NCBI RefSeq assembly: GCF_963924675.1
Contig: NC_089232.1
Span: 43,564,522 to 43,628,521 of the forward strand
Source: Phocoena phocoena
Lineage: Eukaryota; Chordata; Mammalia; Artiodactyla; Phocoenidae
Length of the DNA: 64,000 nucleotides
Reading direction: 5' to 3'
The notes under the pieces were generated by a model. It was not told the DNA's origin. It saw nothing but the letters and a program-made list of their open reading frames with translations, and did no database searches. Positions 1 through 11,694 of the stretch are shown one piece after another (within the stretch, counting starts at the first letter, position 1; each line of letters begins with the position of its first letter). Made by a program: the position numbers and the translations under genes.

Positions 1-50
1 CTCTTTGTCTCTCTGTCTCTGTCTCTCTCTCTCTCTATATATATATATGT
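1..50. repeat. (CT)n/(TA)n simple repeat
   Basis: A pyrimidine tract of ct and tctg units runs from the window edge and changes into a short (ta) run. It is cut by the window start, so its full length is unknown. Confidence 0.9.
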
Positions 51-119
51 CTCAAAAGTTTTAGAGTACAATAAATAAAACTAAAATAACACTTTACCTT
101 CTGCATTTGCCCTAGGAAT

Positions 120-735
120 TTATTATTGAGATTTTGAGCTAGGCTGGGACCTGGGACCTGGGACCCTTTGCTGCAGTGCTTGCACCTGGACAAAGTCTCC
201 ATGAGCAACAAAATATAAAGAAACTATAAGGGACTAAAAATAACCGCGTGCATGCACAGTTGGGCTAAATTATGAACAACAAGATACAAAAAGACCAAAA
301 ACCCAACTGCCACTTCTGAAGAGCCTAGAGTAAAAGCAGGGTGTTAGGAGAAAAGCAGGGTATTGCGCATGCCCCTTGCACTCATCACCACCAAAGGGGT
401 GGGCAAAGCACCTAAGCCACCCCTCTGGCCCAAGCCCTGGACCCGCCCCTACCGTCACCCCATGTAAGGAACCAGGTGCCCCCCCCCACCGCCGGTTCAA
501 GCGGGCAAGGGAACCTGTTACTTGTTCTCTCTCTCCACTGCTGCAGCAGGAGCCCCAGTAAAGCCTTGCTTGAATTTCTTGTCAGGTGACTGGGAGGTTA
601 ACCAATAAATTACCCATCTTGGAAAGAGGCCCTTATCCAGTTGGCTTGGATCTCTAGGTATGCTGAAGAATTCACAGAAGACCACATCCCTGAGTTGGTG
701 AACTCAACGTTGGTACTGACATTCCAACTATGATA
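120..735 (+). mobile_element. Probable solo LTR of an old class I endogenous retrovirus
   Basis: The stretch is GC-richer than its surroundings and has the order expected of a gammaretrovirus-like LTR: a C-rich U3-like part (about 380-500), a variant polyadenylation signal agtaaa near 556, the usual cttgcttgaatttc context just after it, and a U5-like tail. I see no gag, pol or env coding sequence next to it, so it looks like a solo or truncated LTR. The ends are not defined: no clear TG...CA termini or target-site duplication were found. Family assignment is by resemblance only. Confidence 0.5.
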
Positions 736-756
736 TCACAGTAAGAACGTTCAGTC

Positions 757-782
757 TACACACACACACACACACACACACA
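757..782. repeat. (CA)n microsatellite
   Basis: About 12 uninterrupted ca units directly follow the LTR-like segment. Confidence 0.95.
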
Positions 783-1489
783 GAGCAAAATTTCAGACTT
801 GCTATTTTTTTCTTCAAATAGCCTTTTTCTACTGTCCAGACCCAATCTCTCTCTAATGTTGCAGACATTATCACCCTAAACCAAAATCCAACAGCCACAA
901 TGCATCCATGTCATCTCTCAAGTAGAGCACACATTCATCACTCCCCCTGTTTTCTCACACTAAACTCTCTTTTTTCTCTCCTATATTACCAGACAATTTT
1001 TTACAAATTATCCCCTACATAATTTATCCCACCAACTTATTCTGAGATCCAAAGGAGAGGACTACAATTAAACAAAATTTTAAACAAGAACACACTTTAC
1101 TAATGGCATGGGGACTGTAAAATACAGACTGTTCATCTTCCTGAGCCCTCATTGGGCACAAGAATCCTTAGTTCTGCAGAGTCCAAGTTACTAGTTGGAT
1201 ACCCCTTGGTGGTATCTTGTGGACTTAAGAGCACAGGCAGCCCGAAAGCAAATAGATTCAACTTTCCCTAGAAGAGGAAAGTCAAGGAATCACAGTGTAC
1301 TTGGTACTCAAAGGGAACCATCTGTATCTTAAGACAAAGCACTAAAAACCAAAAAAAAAAAAAAAAAATGGGGACATTTTAGTTGTATTAAAGTGCTGGC
1401 ATGCAAAACCAATCAACCTCTCTCATTGTGTTGTTACAGACAGCCTCATTCCTCTGCTCTTTCTCCTTTTTAAATGCCCCTGGACTTTA
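783..1489. other. Unassigned non-coding stretch
   Basis: No gene or clear transposon is visible. It contains a homopolymer A run near 1350-1368, probably the worn tail of an old retroelement whose body I cannot name. Confidence 0.6.
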
Positions 1490-1680
1490 GAGCAATTCTC
1501 AGTGATTTTCCAGGCCAGGAGCTCAGTCTCTCCCAGGAACTTGTTAAAAATGCAAATTCCTGGGTCTCATCTAAGACCCACTGGATCAGAACCTGTGAGA
1601 TACAGCCCCAGCAATATATGTCTTAAGGAGCCCTCGGGTAGTTCTGAGGCTCAGTAAAGTTGGAAAAACACTGCTTTAGG
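1490..1680. mobile_element. MER5A-type hAT-Charlie MITE
   Basis: The internal block around 1540-1600 (cttgttaaaaatgcaaattc, then a gggtctcat...gatcagaacct stretch) is the recognisable core of MER5A, a short non-autonomous hAT element shared by placental mammals. The right end has the degenerate complement of the usual cagtggttctcaaac terminus. It has no coding capacity, as is normal for the family. Confidence 0.8.
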
Positions 1681-1953
1681 ACATTTTTCAAGCATCCCCC
1701 TTTTTCTCCTCATGCTACAGTTGACACCACCAGTTAACAGTCCTCTTCCCCATCCAAAACTAGGTACTGTCTACTCTTTGGGGGATCCTGGGACTTACAA
1801 GAGAGAATACTATAAAGGTTTATATTCAGGGCACAGGATACTGGGAACAGGTTTTTATTTTCCCTTTATGGGTTTTTATATACAAAAGAATAGGCCATAA
1901 GACTATAATACCAAGTCTCACATCACAGCTTTTGAAGATAAAAAATAGCTTAA

Positions 1954-2166
1954 GGGCTTCCCTGGTGGCCCAGTGGTTGAGAGTCCGCCTGCCGATGCAG
2001 GGGACACGGGTTCGTGCCCCGGTCCGGGAGGATCCCACATGCTACAGAGCAGCTGGGCCCGTGAGCCACGGCCGCTGAGCCTGCGCGTCCGGAGCCTGGG
2101 CTCCGCAACAGGAGAGGCCACAGCAGTCAGAGGCCCGCGTACCGTAGGAAAAAAAAAAAAAAAAAA
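1954..2166 (+). mobile_element. CHR SINE, short form, with poly(A) tail
   Basis: The element starts gggcttccctggtgg, has an A box (cagtggttgag context) and a B box ggttcgtgccc, continues through the gggcccgtgagccac body, and ends in an 18-base A tail (2149-2166). This is the roughly 200 bp tRNA-derived CHR class abundant in whales and dolphins. No convincing target-site duplication is visible. Short open frames inside it are by-products of the SINE sequence. Confidence 0.95.
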
Positions 2167-3235
2167 GTTTAGATTAGGTTAGACTGATTACAAACAAATT
2201 CTTTTAAGACATTAAATAACCGTTATTTAATTTCTAGTTGGATCCCAGGTGAACAACTGACGCTTGACCTTGATTTTAGCACCACTACCACCATGACACA
2301 ACTAATTTAAACCGCACAGTTTTAGAACATTATTTGAGTATTTAAGAATCTGATCAGCAAAGACTGTTTTACTTACTGTCATTTCCTTCCCTCTACCTTT
2401 CCCTACCTTGTTTCTAACTTGTGACCAAGTCTCTCAGCCAGCAAACTGTCTCATGCCCACAAACATCTGTAAACACTGAAAGTCCACTTTGGTATCCAAT
2501 GGTGAGGAAAGGCCAGCTGGAAAAGATGATGAAAACAGAACTCAGAGAGAATGAGGGAAATTCAAATTCTGGAAGGTGAGGAAGGATAAGACAAAGTTCA
2601 AAGAAAGACACGAGCCTTCAGCAAGGAAATTTGGGTCCTGATGTAGCCCTTAAGCTCAGCGTACTGAATTAGCAACTTCGGTAAATTGAGCTGAAGAGGA
2701 GCCTAGCTGCTAAAAACTCTATTCCAATGCAACGTTTTTTCCTTCTCCAGATAATCATGACCTGGCTGGAGCAAAATAGGTTTCCTTCCCTCTATTTCTC
2801 ATCTTGCAGGTAACTCTTATCTTTTTCCAATATATTTTTGAGAATTCCTTTGACCATTTTCAGATAGAGGATGTTGTTCTACTGGGTCCTATCTAAATTT
2901 TCTATGAGTGCTTTGCAAGAAAAAGGGCTGATCCAAAAGGAGTAGTTTGGATGAATCTGGAGAACTTGGACATGTAATTGTGATATTTATACCCAGTATT
3001 ACAAAACGAAACAAATCTCTTCATTTCCTCTTTTACTTAACAAGTAAACATTTTACAAAGACAATAGTTATTGTTCCCTTGGATGGCATTGGCAAGCTGC
3101 ATATTCAGGGAAGGATGCATTTGTATAATATGTGGTTAGAGGTTAATCAATATTTCATTCCTATTTTACGGCAACCAAAGGCAACATAAGTTATTTGGTT
3201 GTTCTTTGGCATTGTATTAGTTATATTAAATTAAT
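2167..3235. other. Single-copy-looking non-coding DNA
   Basis: No repeat family, exon or promoter could be recognised. The stretch is AT-rich with ordinary stop density in all frames. Confidence 0.6.
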
Positions 3236-3399
3236 TTATTCCACAAATATTTATCAAGTGCCTACAACAGAGCCTGTTACATAGTAGGTATTTATAGTGG
3301 GTACTTAGTAACTCTTTATTTATGCAGAGAATATTTCTTGAGAACTCACTATATGCAGACTCAGTACTAAGTTCCCCGGCTGAGACGATTCACAAACTG
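3236..3399 (-). mobile_element. L2 LINE 3' fragment (degraded)
   Basis: The phrases acaaatatttatcaagtgcc and atttcttgagaactcactat resemble the reverse complement of the L2 3' end, whose usual form is atttattgagcgcctactatg. Two partial matches in a row suggest a diverged or duplicated L2 tail. Confidence 0.5.
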
Positions 3400-4269
3400 C
3401 AATGGGAATTTTTTGCTCTCAGAGCCCTGAGTCTATGAATATGAAGTCATTTGCATACCAAGTGACTCTGGCCCCTTCCTTCCTCTACCCCTAGCCATTC
3501 CCGCCACTGTTAATGAGACGAGTAATCGAAAAGCTTGAGCAACCTGCCCGTAAATCCATCTCTAAGGCTCTGTTCATTAGTATGTCCTCCCCTGGTCCCA
3601 CTGCAGGAAAATATGCACCATTTGAAACCTGAACTATCCGCTGCCATAGTAAAGGACATGAATCAAATGCCCACAACAAAGTCTGATGCTCACTGGCTCA
3701 TCCTCGTAGTAACTCCAAACACTGGTGTCACATTGCTTTGCCAGAAAGAGGAGACTCATCAACAGCTACCACTCAGATAGCTCTCACACAACTGGGGAAC
3801 TTAGAGACGGCAGTAATCCTATTACTCCCCTCAGGGTTCTCCTCACGTGGGTGCCTTCCTGACACTCCCACCCCTTTTCTTCAGCAGGAACCCCTTTGTT
3901 CTTTGAGCCTCCCTCTGCACTTTGAAAAACTCTCAGTGATATCGATGATCACTTTCTACTAAAATTATTTGTTTGAGTGCTTCTTAAGAATAGGCACTCT
4001 GGGTGCTTCACCTCTAAAGCCTTAACACCTCACATGCATAGTGATGGATAAATGGTTTTCAGGTAGATTTTGTTTACTCTTAATGAGTCAATAAAAAAAT
4101 ATCATTTAGCCAGATCCTGCCAGCCCTATAAGCGTTAGAAATATCTATTCAATCTGCTGTCTGCCCACCTAACAGTCCTAAAAGGTCCTTGCCATAGTTC
4201 ATTACTACATGCAAAACCTAGAAAATATTTTTCTCAATTAACTTATTAACATAAAACTGCATAAGTTTT
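3400..4269. other. Unassigned non-coding stretch
   Basis: Two overlapping open frames (3535-3780 and 3738-3962 on +) run here but show no recognisable domain. I see no transposon signature. Confidence 0.5.
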
Positions 4270-4440
4270 GAACAGTGGTGACCTTGGAGATCTAGCACAA
4301 TTCCCTTAATTTCATGGGTGAGGTATCTAAAGTCCTAAGAAGTTAAGTCAAGGTCATACAGCCAATGAATGGCAGAGAGAGAATAGAATCCAAGTCTCCC
4401 TGCTTCCTGCCCAGTACTTGGTTTACCAGTCCATGACCTG
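4270..4440 (-). mobile_element. MIR SINE fragment
   Basis: In reverse complement the segment carries the MIR core order: a cctgacttaacttc-like block for the ttacttaacctc region, and on the given strand aggtcatacagccaatgaatgg followed by agaatccaagtctccctgc, the B-box side. Diverged, as expected for a Mesozoic SINE. Confidence 0.75.
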
Positions 4441-4879
4441 GATTCAGCTTGTTGAAGTTCCATTTCTTGAGAGGCTCATGAAAAGTTATGGAGAAGGCTC
4501 TGGCAGTTGAGCTGTATTCGGAAAGAGGGAGAAAACCTCCACCAGATGCTCTGTTACTTTTTCTTCCCTGGAGGCATAAACACTGGCCAAAAAAGCTGTC
4601 TTAGTGCAAGGAATAAGAAGAAGAAGAAATGATGGAAATCTACACAATATGCAGCTGATGAGATATAAGGAGGCCCTTTAGGACAGTCTCAGGGTTATAA
4701 CTGAGGGTCAAGATAGGCTGCTCGCAGGTCAAATCATCTGCAGGACCTGACCTCCAGAATAGAACTTTTGGGCCTGCCCTAACCAGAATTGATGTCCCTG
4801 TCATGGACCTAGAATGTGAATAGGCCATGACCTTAGGGAAAAGGGGGGGGAAGGCAACACTTCCTGAAGCTTTCACCAG

Positions 4880-5012
4880 ATGGTGCTTCATCCAATAACT
4901 CACCAAACCTCCACTGAGCATGTACTAAATGCCAGGCAAGGAGCTGAGTACTGTGGCTGCAAAGATGAATGAAAGAGAATCCCTCCCTGCTCTTAAGATG
5001 CTCATGTCTGTG
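4880..5012 (-). mobile_element. L2 LINE 3' fragment
   Basis: The order ccactgagcatgtactaaat, gccaggcaaggagctgagta, then tccctccctgctcttaagat matches the reverse complement of the L2 3' end. It runs into the CA microsatellite at 5051. Confidence 0.7.
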
Positions 5013-5050
5013 ATATCTCCCACCAAGAGCTCTTTAGAGGGCCTAGTACA

Positions 5051-5106
5051 CCACACACACACACAGACACACATACACAGGCACACACACACACACACAC
5101 ACACAC
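5051..5106. repeat. (CA)n microsatellite, interrupted
   Basis: ca repeats with single ga, ta and gg interruptions span about 56 bases. The interruptions suggest an older, more stable tract than the pure CA runs elsewhere in the window. Confidence 0.95.
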
Positions 5107-6066
5107 TCACCCGCTAAATGTATTAGAAACCCAGGAGCATCTCTGTCACAACTCAGGATTGGACACTCAGTACTGGCACCCAAAACTCTAAACTTTCTGT
5201 CTCATGACTAACACCATTTAGGCTTTTCCATATGTCTTGTCCTAGGTCCTCAAAACAAAAGGCAACTCTGACCAAATGCTGTGGAGGTTTATGGATTGTA
5301 CCAACTGCAAGGGTCATAGTAGACACTGCTTCAGAGCAGAGGAAGATTTGAAGAGCAAAAGCGCTTAGGCAAGAGAAAGGGCAAATTAATTCCCTTATCA
5401 AATCTTCCCTCTCAGAATGAATGGGATACATTCTCACCTGAGAGTTATTGTTTCTCTTCAGGTACCAATTTGTGCTTCTAGAGGTACTCACTATATTTGC
5501 AGTAGTTGCAGACAGAGCTTGAATATGTTACAATGTTAAGTAATTCATATTACTCTTAAATTTACCTTTTTATAGATCTAGATATAATATGTGAGAAGAA
5601 TAATACAAATTCTTTATGTTGGCAACCAGCTGAACTTTCAACATTGGAACTGTGCAATAGTTTTATATTCATAAAAATAGTCAAATATTAAAAATAAATT
5701 TTAAATGCTGCCTTTATTTAAAAATTATTAGATTCATTAATTATAATATGTATTTTACCCCTTACTTTTGATAAATCTTGAATATTTTAGGATAAATGTA
5801 ACTTTTAAACCTTATACAATAAATAATTTAAAAAAATTTTTTCCATTTACTCTATATTTTGACAAAATATAATCAAATTGTATACTTTTCATTGTACATG
5901 TACAAATACATTTTATTTTTAATCATTTAGCTCATTTCTATAACAACACCTAAATTATAAAAAATATTAAGTATAACAACACAGTGATTTTGTTAAAGAG
6001 AAAAGCTACCTTACAGAATAAATATATAATAATTGATGAAATATGCATGTATTTAAATACTAATTC
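5107..6066. other. AT-rich non-coding stretch
   Basis: From about 5500 to 6060 the sequence is very AT-rich with frequent ttaaa and aataa words. The minus frame at 5153-5491 (112 codons) has no recognisable domain. Confidence 0.6.
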
Positions 6067-6436
6067 AAACATCATCGGCCCAGGACTTCCCTGGTGGTAC
6101 AGTGGTAAAAAAATCCGCCTTCCAATACAGGGGACGGGGGCTCGATCCCTGGTCGGGGAACTAATATCCCACATGCTGCAGGGCAACTAAGCCCATGTGC
6201 CACAACTACTGAGCTCACGCGCCTCAACTAGAGAGCCTGCGTGCTGCAAACTACAGAGCCCATGCGCTCTGGAGCCCATGTGCCACAAATAGAGAGAGAA
6301 CCCACACACCACAACTAGAGAGAAGCCCGAGTGCCGCAATGAAAGATCCAGCATGCTTCAACTAAGACATGACACTGCCAAAATAAAATAAATAAATATT
6401 TTAAAAATTAGGAAGAAAAGAAACATCACTGGCCCA
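6067..6436 (+). mobile_element. CHR SINE, long form, with 16-bp target-site duplication
   Basis: The body (6083-6420) begins ggacttccctggtgg, has a B-box-like block ggctcgatccctgg, then the extended repeated cacaact(a)gagaga region that marks the roughly 320 bp CHR class, and ends in an (aaat)n tail. It is flanked by aaacatcatcggccca (6067-6082) and aaacatcactggccca (6421-6436), a 16 bp duplication with two differences. That divergence suggests an older insertion than the copies with perfect duplications. Confidence 0.95.
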
Positions 6437-7879
6437 TCAACAGAATACCAAGGCACGTACAATAATAATTAAATTTAGTCATCGATAACATTTTGCCAGC
6501 TTTCTGTTTTATAAAAAACATGGCTTTACCCACATTATTATTTTTTTTGTCATTATATAGGTATAGCTGTCAAAGTAAAAAAAAAAAAAAAGAACATATT
6601 TCATTTAGCAGTTTGTTAGCTTGATTTAGAACTTCTATGTCTATAGACCTATGGTTTGTGGGCCTCCATTTGTCCTCTCATCCCAGGTGTTGAACTGTTA
6701 GGGGTGGCCAGTGTATGAGTCACCAAAAGTTAACATAAAATAATTGAAGCCACAAAGTAAGTCAACAACGTAAGTAGAAAAATAAGCCTCTTCCCATTTC
6801 TTAAAGTGAGACTCTTTTTTTCTTGAACATTCTCAGTCTCGGGTGGAACCACACAGGTACATAAGGCCATGGAAACTCCCAGTGTTTCTGACCGTGGAGC
6901 CAGTATCAGAGAAAGACCGATTTGGCTTTGCCAAATGTTCCTGGGACGACTGCTCTGTTTGGATGGGATGTAGTTTGTGCCTGTGTCTAAGGGCTCCCTA
7001 ATGTTCAAGGCTAAAGTAACAAAGGGACTTTTCAGGTTTGGAGGCCCTGCCAGTGGTTGCCATGTCCCGACTGGACTGGGACTGGAAAGTGATCAGCCCT
7101 GCAAATTCCCTGCTTGGCCACAACTGGATGATCTCTGTGGGTCTTGTTCATTGCAGTATGTTCACAATGGTCTAAGCAAGGCTATGGTGAAACACAATTA
7201 TTCTAGTTTTAGTTTTCATTTCAGAGTCCTTGGAGAGACACGCACTGATCTTTCATTTACACATCAAAGTCTCACCCTTTCTTTACATTTTGTGAATTTT
7301 TTGACATGTTTTTTGACTTCTCCAATTAATCTCCCAAAACAAACTTACTCTTGGATTTTCACCTTATTGCTCATGAAAGTCTGGTAAATTTTCTCTCTGG
7401 TAATTTTTACAGTTATTTTGAAGGTGGCTAAAATTTCTTTTATTTGACACGGTGCTGCCTGTGTCTTCACACCTCAAACACCTTCCGCATTCTAGAATTA
7501 GGGTCTTGTATTTATCAGGTACCCATTGACCTTAAGAAAATTTAGAGAAACAAATAAAATTTGAAGAGAGTGACAGCAGGAGCAAGAAAGGAATCCTATT
7601 TAAATAGTGCAGGGACATGGCCCTCCCCCACCTAACACTGTCCCCAACTTTATCCCACGCAAAGACAGCATGCTCAAGTAAGCCTGAGTTGGAAGCCTTG
7701 AATCTGCCATGTCCTGTGAGGTGTTAGAGAGACTGTTTTGAATGAATGAACAACAACAAAAAAATATCCAAGCATTAAAAAGTGTGTCTCTCTGGTGGTC
7801 TCTGTAATCCATGTAATGAAGTGGTCACCAAGTGACTGATACTGTCTTGATACGAGCTGTTTCTAAGACACTATTCAAA
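6437..7879. other. Unassigned non-coding stretch
   Basis: It contains a 15-base A run at 6577-6591. A 136-codon open frame at 6977-7387 (+) has no recognisable domain, no upstream promoter-like context and a composition like its surroundings, so I treat it as chance. Confidence 0.55.
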
Positions 7880-8062
7880 ACAGTGTTTCTCAAAGGGTGG
7901 TCACCAGATCACCTGTTTCGAATTAGTCGGATGTATTTGAAAGTAAATGTACAGGCCCCAGCCCATACCTCTTGATTCAGCATCTCTGGGAGTGAGGCCT
8001 CAGACACTGCATTTCCTCAGGCTCTTCAGGTGAGCATACACTCCAAAATTAAAGCACCAATG
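7880..8062. mobile_element. MER5A-type MITE, first of a pair
   Basis: It starts with cagtgtttctcaaagggtgg, near the canonical hAT-Charlie terminus, and continues with ccccagcccatacctcttgattcagcatct and a gcatttcctcaggctcttcaggtga block. It lies directly beside a second copy. Confidence 0.75.
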
Positions 8063-8065
8063 TGG

Positions 8066-8247
8066 TGGTTCTCAGTAGTGTCTGTGCATTGGAATCACCT
8101 GGGGAGATTTTGTGAACTAATAATACCTGGCCCACCACAGACTAATAAATCAGAATCTCTGGGATGGGTGGGGCCATCAATGTATCTTTAAAGCTCCTCA
8201 GTCAGGAGGAGAACCTGTGTAGTCATGGCTGAGAACCACTGCTTTAG
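8066..8247. mobile_element. MER5A-type MITE, second of a pair
   Basis: It starts ggtggttctcagtagtgtct, has a cattggaatcacctgggga block and ataaatcagaatctctggga, and ends with the inverted terminus gctgagaaccactgcttta. Both ends are preserved, so this copy is nearly full length. Confidence 0.85.
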
Positions 8248-8694
8248 TCAGATGCTTCTTTAGCCCACTCACAATCTGTTACATCAGCTACATTCAGCAA
8301 ACAGTGGGCAATAGGAAAGAACTGGAGAAAATCAAGGAAAATAAAAAAGACAAATGTCAGGGTCTGTGAGATAGCTGAACTCTGGGCAAACTGCCTCACA
8401 GCATGGGCTTCTGAGGTAGTCAGCATCACAGTCAAAACGACTGGCTCTAACCAGGCCAGTAAGAGAGCAACATTGGATGGAGGCATCAAAGAGAGGCTCT
8501 TTGCTACTTTATGTGTTGCCTATTAATAATTAAATGGAATCCATGACACTATTCCTAGGACTGGCTCATGGCCTCCCTCCTTGGAATTAGAGGAGGATAA
8601 ATTAATCCCTTGTTTTAAACAACCAATTATTCTACTGTTCTCTGAAAGAAATAATGCCTATTTTGTGTAAACTGTTTATAAAAAAACTATCTAT
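8248..8694. other. Unassigned non-coding stretch
   Basis: No repeat or exon recognised. A short minus open frame (8244-8489) overlaps the end of the MER5A copy and looks fortuitous. Confidence 0.5.
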
Positions 8695-8866
8695 TGTCTC
8701 TTATGAGCCTCCCAATAGCTATGTGCTATAAGCAGGAAAAGTACTATTGTCCCCACTTTAGAGAGAGTAAAATCTGGGTGGAAAAGATTTGATAGCTTGT
8801 CCAAGGTCACATACTTAGTAAGAACCAGGACATAACCCAAGTCTTCTGATCCAAATCCAATTTTTT
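8695..8866 (-). mobile_element. MIR SINE fragment
   Basis: The sequence tattgtccccactttagaga, then ttgtccaaggtcacatactt and agtcttctgatccaaatcc, is the reverse complement of the MIR core from the cctcatctgtaaaatgg region to the B-box side. Confidence 0.8.
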
Positions 8867-8939
8867 TTCTCACTTCATTCAAGTTCATCAATACTATCTT
8901 TCCTCTAAAAAGAAAAAAAAAAAAGGATTCACATTATAT

Positions 8940-9135
8940 GGATTACCTGCCTGCACCTCTCTTATTATACTTATTACTTTCTGCTTTATATTTTACAATT
9001 ATTTATAGAGCTAGATCTCTCTTATTGTCCTACTTAAGGAGGAATGGTATGTGGTTGATTCATCTTTATATTGTCCACAATGCCTATCTCTGAAAAATGG
9101 TAGGTAGTTAATAAATATTTCTTGTATAATTAGAC
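8940..9135 (+). mobile_element. L2-like LINE 3' end
   Basis: The order ctgcctgcacctctcttatt, tttctgctttatattttac, ttcatctttatattgtccac and a terminal ggtagttaataaatatttct follows the L2 3' UTR on the plus strand. Divergence is high, so the call is moderate. Confidence 0.55.
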
Positions 9136-9694
9136 AAAAAAAAATATTTAAAAATTTTCAAATTGTAAAATCTTCAACCTGAGAGCAAGCATAATCCTGC
9201 TAATCACTGTCTTGAAGATGAATGGTATATGAGATTACACTAATGGATAAAACAGAAGAGAGACAAAGGCACTACTCAGAATAGAAGAGAAGGCACAAGA
9301 GAAGCCACAATAAAGGTGGGAGCTGTTACTCCACAAAAAGACCCCAAGAACTGGGGACCTGGATGGGAGCAGACGCTAATGCAGCTGACTGTAGAATCTG
9401 TGGCCTGGCTTTTGAGTGGTGCATAATGAAGAAGGCTTATGTTTCTGATGTCAACAAGAAAAATTAAAGGAAAGTAGAAATTCCAGGAAAAATAAAATGC
9501 TGTACAAAAATTCATGGCAAAAGTATGAAGCATGATTATAAGAAATTTATGGAGTCTAAGAAAAGAGAATCTTAAACTTGGAACTTGAAGCATTCTACTT
9601 TGAGCAGACTTGATTTAAGAACATAAATTACATCTCATCTACAGTTACACTCTGGTTCTACAATGAATAAAATTGAGCAATATCATAATACTCT
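9136..9694. other. Unassigned non-coding stretch
   Basis: No transposon or exon recognised. The minus open frame at 9276-9593 (105 codons) shows no domain. Confidence 0.5.
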
Positions 9695-9850
9695 AAGTAA
9701 TTTTAAAAAATTAAAAAAATTTTTTTTGTCCATGCCACATAGCTTGTGAGATCTTAGTTTCCTGACCAGGGATTGAACCCGGACCTCCAACAGTGGAAGT
9801 GCAGCATCTTAACCACAGGACCACCAAGGAATTCCCCTGCAAGTAATTTT
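9695..9850 (-). mobile_element. Minimal tRNA-derived SINE with 10-bp target-site duplication
   Basis: In reverse complement this is only the tRNA-like head: gggaattccttggtggtcct, a B box ggttcaatccc, then a short tail. It is flanked by aagtaatttt at 9695-9704 and 9841-9850. At about 135 bp it lacks the body found in the larger CHR copies and resembles the minimal (Bov-tA/CHRS-like) class. Confidence 0.9.
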
Positions 9851-10281
9851 TAATTCTCTTTGGTTTTCAGAATCAATATATAGATAAAGCATAGAAGACA
9901 ATTAAAGTTACCATTCAGGATGAACATGCTTTAAACCTTGGTAATGTAAAAATAATGGTAGAACTGACCAACAGTAGGTGTTGGAGGTGGGGAGGAGAGA
10001 TAGGGGAAAGTGTAGAGGTGATCAACTCCACCACATTTTATACCATGGATAGTTACTCAATATGTCTAGCGTTGACAGAACAAGAAATAAAAGCCAAATG
10101 TATTATTTGAAGTATAACCAACAAGAGGGCCAAAAGCAAAAAAAAGAAAAAAACAGTTGGGAGAAGGTCCAGGGAAACAGGAAGAAGGGTAGTAGATGTG
10201 AGCTGAAATGGTCATTTTTTCACAGCAAGAAGTTAAAGCTTGAACTTATAAGCCAAGACATAGATATTTAAAGTTTTATAT
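9851..10281. other. Unassigned non-coding stretch
   Basis: AT-rich, with no repeat or gene recognised. The 69-codon plus frame at 10062-10271 is lysine-rich because of A-runs. Confidence 0.5.
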
Positions 10282-10632
10282 AAAATAGATATTTAGGGAC
10301 TTCTTTGGTGGCACAGTGGTTAAGAATCCGCCTGCCAATGCAGGGGACACGGGTTCGAGCCATGGTCCGGGAAGATCCCACTTGCCACGGAGCAAGTAAG
10401 CCTGTGCGCCACAACTACTGAGCCTGCGCTCTAGAGCCCGCCAGCCACAACTAATGAAGGCTGCGTGCCTAGAGCCCGTGCTCCACAACAAGAAAAGCCA
10501 CCGCAATGTGAAGCCCACGCACCGCAATGTAGAGTAGCCCCAGCTGGCCGCAACTAGAGAAAGCCCACGCACAACAATGAAGACCCAATGCAGCCACAAA
10601 TAAATAAATTAATTTAAAAAAATAGATACTTA
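10282..10632 (+). mobile_element. CHR SINE, long form, with 14-bp target-site duplication
   Basis: The body (10296-10618) reads gggacttctttggtggcaca, then aagaatccgcctgccaatgc, B box ggttcgagcc, the repeated cacaact blocks, and a terminal caataaag-type (aaat)n tail. Flanks aaaatagatattta (10282-10295) and aaaatagatactta (10619-10632) differ at one base. Confidence 0.97.
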
Positions 10633-11694
10633 GAGCTATAGTGAAAACCATTGGAAGAGCTTTATAAACATAAAGTATCATGGGTGTTAAGCCTTACTTT
10701 TGGGAGTAAGGCTATGGATGATGGAAAGAGACATACTTTTCATTTGACATCCTTACATTTTATTGAAATTTTAGTTCCATGATCATGTACTTTTAGATTC
10801 TCATTAGTATGCTGAATTATAACATCCCAAGTTTTCCACCTTTTCAATGTTCTAATCATCAACGAATGAGGCAATGATTCCATACAATGATCAAAACTTG
10901 AGAACAGGTGAAATTTCCATGGTCTTCAACTCTAAAGTCAGTAGCCACCTCACTGAAACTCTCTAAGTCTGAAATATATTTCCTTCTGGACTGTAGAAGC
11001 AGATAATCCTGAACAATCTCCAACTGTCTGCTTGTTTTTCCTGCCAGAATCACCAGTTTTCTATGAATGCCATCTTATCTTACAACCAAGCATCATAAAT
11101 CTCTCAATAGGTCTCTTTACTAAGGTGTGCTGGTTAAGCCCAGGGATTCTTCACTTTTGAACTACCAGAAAAGAAAAGGCTGCCAGAACTGAAATCCTGA
11201 CAATAAGACATTCCAACTTTGAGCTCTAGCAGAGGGTATTGATTACACTTCTGGAGCACTTGCAATCTTAGAAACTTCTGGATCCTAATGACAAGGTTGG
11301 AAACAATGGTTATTAAATCCTAGAAATATTTCCTCTGCCTACTTTAAATGCCAAAGCCAAATGCTAAATAACCAGAGGATGAAATTTAACGCTGTGCAAA
11401 CTGCTTTGGGAGATACAAGGTCGCCATACTTTTCCTCCACTCTCCATCTTCATCCAACCTCTAAGTGTACCCCTCGCTTCACTTGACCTTGCTCAGTTTA
11501 ACATACCCCTAGCATCACTTCACTTTGCTCAGTTGAACATGTCTTAGCATCAGTTCATCTTATGTGGTTTAATGCAGGATATAATACTGACAGAAGAACA
11601 AAATGGAAACTGTAGCTGAAATGATCAAAGCTTCTTAAAAGATAAGACCTTCAAGTTTAGATTTTTAAGTAATACAAACCTATTGTAGGGTTTC
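10633..11694. other. Mostly unassigned non-coding DNA
   Basis: No transposon or exon recognised. It includes a small imperfect tandem repeat at 11475-11580, listed separately. Confidence 0.5.
11475..11580. repeat. Imperfect tandem repeat, unit about 35-40 bp
   Basis: Three successive blocks share the pattern cttcac(tt), ttgctcagtt(t/g)aacat and ta-gcatca: near 11478, near 11515 and a more diverged one near 11550. Unit boundaries are approximate. Confidence 0.6.

Noticed and set aside
6977..7387. 136-codon plus frame
   Set aside because: No family resemblance, no splice or promoter context, and low-complexity hydrophobic C-terminus in AT-rich DNA.
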